Made by a program: the position numbers and the translations under genes. From Bin87 sp965204905 (lineage in GTDB: Bacteria > Chloroflexota > Dehalococcoidia > Lucifugimonadales > UBA3495), in NCBI GenBank assembly GCA_965204905.1, contig OZ242042.1, positions 2,542,001-2,606,000 on the forward strand: a DNA stretch of 64,000 nt, in the 5' to 3' direction. Within the stretch, counting starts at the first letter, position 1. The number at the start of each line of letters is the position of its first letter. The notes under the pieces are model-generated. The model was not told the origin of the DNA. It did not search any database and saw only the letters and a program-made list of their open reading frames with translations. This document shows, one piece after another, positions 61,001 through 64,000 of this stretch.

Positions 61001-62716
61001 CTAGTTCAGCTTCATCGTCCAGATGGCGGTTTGATAGGCCACCACAGGCCACGGTTCCCACTCGGCGATGCGCGGGCCCACACCCCACGGCAGGTTCACG
61101 TAGCCGGTGCCGAACTCGTAGTGCTCTTCCCGCAGGATCTGGTACGCCTTGTTGAAGGCTTCCTGGCGCAGATCAGGATCTACGACTGACAGGGCTTCTT
61201 GGGCCACAGCGATCAGGTCATCGCGGCGCCCGCCGAGGTGCGCCCCGCCCTCAGGGTTTCCGTAGATGGCGTTGGTGATGCTGCCGCCGTCCCAGCGTGT
61301 TTCATTGGCGCGCACGATGATCTTACCGTCCAACTGCCGGTCGAACCACCTTTCGCGGACTGTAGCGGCCTCGCCCACGATGACGTCAACGTCAATCCCA
61401 AGGTTCTTTTCCCACATATCGGCGATCAGTTGCGCTTGTTCAGGGAGGAATGGCACGTCGCCCGCTTTCCACGTGTGTACTTCCAGCGTGCCGAACCCGT
61501 CGCCATCCGGATATCCCGCCTCAGCCATAAGCTGTTGGGCTTTCTCCGGGTCATACGGGAACGGGTCCAACGCCTCGCTGTAACCCAGGGCGTTGGGCGT
61601 GGCCCAGTTCCAACCGCGTGAAACCGCGGCCTCAGGTCCGTAGAGCGAGTTGATGATCAGGTCTTTGTCGATTGCGTAGTCCAGTGCCTGACGGACGCCT
61701 TTCTTGTGGCATGGGAACTGTTCTTCCCAGCAACCCGGCAACAGTATCCAAATGTAGGAAGATTCCTGGGACCAGATCATGCGGCCGCCGCCATCCTCGA
61801 CCTGGTCTTTGACGGCCAGGTTGGCCTCTACCACGTCGGCGTCGCCGGCGCGTAGCGCCGCAACGCGGGTCGCCACTTCCGGCACCAGGCGCATATCCAG
61901 AGTTTGGAATGACGGGCCGCGTTCGGGATCGAAGTAGTCCTCGTAACGTTCCAGCAGGATCTGCTCGCTGATCACGTGCTTCTCCAGCCGGAAAGGCCCG
62001 GCTCCGATTGGCGCGTCGTTGTAGCCGTCTTGCCCCAGGCTCTCGAAATAGTTCTTCGGGAGCAAAATGCCCGCGATCCCAAAGCTCAAATCGGAAATGA
62101 AGAACGGGAAGAATGCTTTGGGCGAGACGTGCGTAACGCGCAGCGTGTTGGGGCCGGTGGCCTCTATGCTTGCCGTGTCAGCTGCTTCGGCCTGCACGCT
62201 GGGACTGATGGATTCCGTTACGGCCTCCGGACCGAACGTAAAGTCCATGGTGAACATGGCATCGTCGATGGTTAGCGGATCGCCGTTGTGGAAGGTAATC
62301 CCATCCCGCAACGTCAGATCCCACGACACCCCGTCCTCCGAAACGCTCCAGTCGGTCAAGACACCTGGAACCATTTCCAGATTTTCGTTGCCGTTGATCC
62401 AGAAAGCGTGCATTTGGCGCCCGTAGGTGGCGGTTTCGCCAACGCCGTCCCTGGGGGTGAAGAGTTCGGTGGCCCACACCGCGTTCATCAGGGTGATTTT
62501 CCCGCCAGTATCTTCCGTCGTGGCTGCGGGCGGGGCCTCGGTGGCCTGCGCGGGTGCAGCGGGGACGGCGGTTGCGGCCGGCGCCGCAGTAGGTTCCGCG
62601 GCGGCGGGAGCGGGGGAGGACTCCTCTGCCGGGCTTCCGCAAGCCGCAGCTATGATGAGCAAAAGCAAGGCCATAGATACGAGGAGTAACTTCACGCCCA
62701 ATTTACGGTGCAACAT
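61001..62716 (-). CDS. ABC transporter substrate-binding lipoprotein (family 5), second operon
   Basis: This 571-residue SBP_bac_5 protein has a signal peptide with lipobox AAAC (C26), an Ala/Pro/Thr-rich linker and the family core: LTDWSVSEDGVSWDLTLRDGITFHNGDPLTIDDAMFTMDF, YNDAPIGAGPFRLEKHV and KGVRQALDYAIDKDLIINSLYGPEA. Two cysteines in GCWEEQFPCHKKG could form a local disulfide; the six-cysteine set of the first operon's proteins is absent. GGAGG lies 8 nt before the ATG at 62716. A candidate promoter lies about 70 nt upstream. Confidence 0.92.
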   Translation of the reverse strand: MLHRKLGVKLLLVSMALLLLIIAAACGSPAEESSPAPAAAEPTAAPAATAVPAAPAQATEAPPAATTEDTGGKITLMNAVWATELFTPRDGVGETATYGRQMHAFWINGNENLEMVPGVLTDWSVSEDGVSWDLTLRDGITFHNGDPLTIDDAMFTMDFTFGPEAVTESISPSVQAEAADTASIEATGPNTLRVTHVSPKAFFPFFISDLSFGIAGILLPKNYFESLGQDGYNDAPIGAGPFRLEKHVISEQILLERYEDYFDPERGPSFQTLDMRLVPEVATRVAALRAGDADVVEANLAVKDQVEDGGGRMIWSQESSYIWILLPGCWEEQFPCHKKGVRQALDYAIDKDLIINSLYGPEAAVSRGWNWATPNALGYSEALDPFPYDPEKAQQLMAEAGYPDGDGFGTLEVHTWKAGDVPFLPEQAQLIADMWEKNLGIDVDVIVGEAATVRERWFDRQLDGKIIVRANETRWDGGSITNAIYGNPEGGAHLGGRRDDLIAVAQEALSVVDPDLRQEAFNKAYQILREEHYEFGTGYVNLPWGVGPRIAEWEPWPVVAYQTAIWTMKLN

Positions 62717-62785
62717 CAATAATTCCTCCGTGCCAGCGGCTGATGCAGGAGTTTTCGTTAACCAAATTGCTACTGCGTGGGCGGG

Positions 62786-62815
62786 ACATTAGCACATCGC
62801 TTAATTCGCCGTCAA
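62786..62815 (-). promoter_or_regulatory. Possible promoter before the third binding-protein gene
   Basis: On the minus strand TTGACG (62810-62815) is followed after 18 bp by TAATGT (62786-62791). The -35 is good and the -10 weak. It could give the binding-protein gene its own transcript apart from the upstream permeases. Confidence 0.35.
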
Positions 62816-62864
62816 CAATCGTAGCCCGCAGGCGTCCGCACGCTATCGATGGCAGCAAAATGAA

Positions 62865-62893
62865 GTCGGGGCGACGTTAATCGTCACCCCGAC
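62865..62893. terminator. Imperfect 12-bp hairpin after the upstream OppC gene
   Basis: Arms gtcggggcgacg and cgtcaccccgac (one mismatch) with a 5-nt loop lie just after the permease stop on the minus strand. It probably terminates or attenuates transcription into the following binding-protein gene. The core matches the palindrome at 17920. Confidence 0.55.
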
Positions 62894-62917
62894 ACGAAAT
62901 TTTGGCTTGTCGTTGCG

Positions 62918-63802
62918 TCAGCCGGCTCGCCTGAGACGCGGGTCCAGGTAGTCGCGGAGCCAGTCTCCGAAGAAGTTGAAAGCCATGACGACGATGGTGA
63001 TGATGAGGCCGGGGAACAGCGCAATCCACCAGGCCTGGGTCAGGAACTCGCGGGCTTCCGCTACCATGATGCCCCACGCCGGGTCGCCAGGCGCCAGTCC
63101 CAAGCCCAGGAAACTGAGGGATGCTTCAAGCAGGATGACCTGTCCGATGCTCACGCTGGTCAGAACCATCAACGTATTGATCACGTTGGGGAAAAGGTGT
63201 CGATACACGATCATTCCGGGCGATACGCCATAGATCTGGGCAAGAACCACAAAGTCGCGGTCGCGGATGGCAAGCACCTCGCCGCGGATCATCCGCGCGA
63301 ATCGGGCCCACTGGGTTGCCGCAATCGCGATCATCACGTTCCAAACGCCGGTGCCCAAATAAGTGACTATCAGCAAGGCCACCAGGATCGACGGGAAACC
63401 TAACACGGCGTCGGTTATCCGCATCAGGGCGGAATCCACCCAACGCCCCGAGTATCCGGAAACCAGGCCAACTACCGTACCCGCCAGAATGGCCACGACC
63501 ATCGACGGCGCGGTGACTTGCAGCATGGTGCGCGCGCCGAATATCAGGCGGCTCAACATATCCTTGCCCAGCCGGTCCGTGCCCAGGATATGCTCGGAAC
63601 TGGTGAATGGCGCTTGCAGCTTGTTCCTTACGTCGTTTTTGCGCGGGTCGTGGGGGGAGACCAAGTTGGCAAAGATTGCACAGAATATGATGACAAGCAG
63701 AATCGCAATGGGAACCCACGGCAAACGCGCATCGCGGACCCGCTGTAGCCACCCGGTCGGGGCGCGGTTGTCAATCACCAATGCAGGGCCGTCGGCAGCC
63801 AA
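62918..63802 (-). CDS. Peptide-type ABC permease (OppC family), second copy in second operon
   Basis: This 294-residue paralogue of the permease at 59162 has the N-terminal helix WVPIAILLVIIFCAIFANLV, the block HILGTDRLGKDMLSRLIFGARTM, an EAA loop at EVLAIRDRDFVVLAQIYGVSPGMI and the end WLRDYLDPRLRRAG. The start is TTG at 63802, supported by AGGAG 7 nt upstream; no ATG is suitably placed. It lies about 50 bp downstream of the partial OppB-type gene at the window edge. Confidence 0.92.
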   Translation of the reverse strand: MAADGPALVIDNRAPTGWLQRVRDARLPWVPIAILLVIIFCAIFANLVSPHDPRKNDVRNKLQAPFTSSEHILGTDRLGKDMLSRLIFGARTMLQVTAPSMVVAILAGTVVGLVSGYSGRWVDSALMRITDAVLGFPSILVALLIVTYLGTGVWNVMIAIAATQWARFARMIRGEVLAIRDRDFVVLAQIYGVSPGMIVYRHLFPNVINTLMVLTSVSIGQVILLEASLSFLGLGLAPGDPAWGIMVAEAREFLTQAWWIALFPGLIITIVVMAFNFFGDWLRDYLDPRLRRAG

Positions 63803-63854
63803 GATGCTACTCCTAAATTTGGATTCCAGAGCAAGCCGGAATGACCGGCAATCT

Positions 63855-64000
63855 CTAGCTCATGCGGACCCGTGGGTCTGCGTAACCATACAGGATGTCC
63901 ACGATCAAGGCAGTCAGGATGTAGGCCGCACCCGACACCATAATCGCGCCCAGCACTTGGGGGTAGTTGTTGGAAAGAACGCCGTCCAGCAGCATCAAGC
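63855..64000 (-). CDS. Peptide-type ABC permease (OppB family), partial at right edge
   Basis: Only the C-terminal 48 codons are inside the window. They read LMLLDGVLSNNYPQVLGAIMVSG, then YILTALIVDILYGYADPRVRMS, which matches the last two helices and the end of OppB-type permeases such as the one at 60065. The gene runs off the right edge on the minus strand. By analogy with the first operon, a binding-protein gene should lie next to it outside the window. Confidence 0.88.
   Translation of the reverse strand, partial: LMLLDGVLSNNYPQVLGAIMVSGAAYILTALIVDILYGYADPRVRMS

Overview
The window reads as a GC-rich chromosomal segment of a free-living bacterium, most likely a member of the Chloroflexota (SAR202/Dehalococcoidia-like). 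This placement is an inference. It rests on lipoprotein solute-binding proteins with Ala/Pro/Gln/Thr-rich linkers after the lipobox, several F420/FMN luciferase-like oxidoreductases plus an F420-type PPOX protein, a coxM-S-L-ordered molybdenum hydroxylase, FmdB zinc ribbons, and many short GC palindromes of the attccNgc-tttc-gcNggaat type between genes. No rRNA, tRNA, phage, transposase or CRISPR array was recognised.

Layout. 0.2-3.3 kb: SbcC/Rad50 ATPase and a PPOX-fold protein. 3.3-7.1 kb: FAD, 2Fe-2S and Mo subunits of a xanthine-dehydrogenase-family enzyme. 7.3-9.4 kb: one 698-codon gene that joins a DHDPS-type aldolase, an MfnB (furan phosphate synthase) domain and a TusA-like sulfur-carrier domain. 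9.4-16.8 kb: a lipoprotein PQQ sugar dehydrogenase lying between 49-bp direct repeats of the mutM 3' end, then mutM, ileS, thiD and a GYD protein. 17-28.7 kb: LLM oxidoreductase and a peptide-type ABC operon SBP-B-C-SBP-B-C-D-F. 28.8-34.9 kb: zinc-ribbon/membrane/beta-propeller protein, a UGSC-family gene with an in-frame TGA (predicted selenocysteine) and its 345-residue neighbour, a repeat- and G-tract-rich gap, a methyltransferase and a DUF2071 protein. 34.9-42.6 kb: translin-like protein, thiE, two FmdB proteins around an LLM enzyme, polA, a CitE-like lyase and folB. 42.6-57 kb: SagB-type double nitroreductase, TPR protein, a minus-strand cluster (GT2, lysC, thrB, phosphonoacetate-hydrolase-like enzyme, TreT-like glycosyltransferase, glmS, yvcK), LLM enzyme, PLP aminotransferase and a small membrane protein. 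57-64 kb: a second ABC operon in the opposite orientation with the same doubled design, cut by the right edge.

How the genes fit together: the two ABC operons (each with duplicated SBP/permease cores and one ATPase pair) point to heavy investment in uptake of peptides or similar oligomers. lysC and thrB, together with glmS and yvcK, form core amino-acid and cell-wall metabolism. The most unusual items are the predicted UGSC selenoprotein with a SECIS-like hairpin and the aldolase-MfnB-TusA fusion; both deserve direct follow-up. All calls come from reading the sequence and from remembered family motifs; no database search was run.
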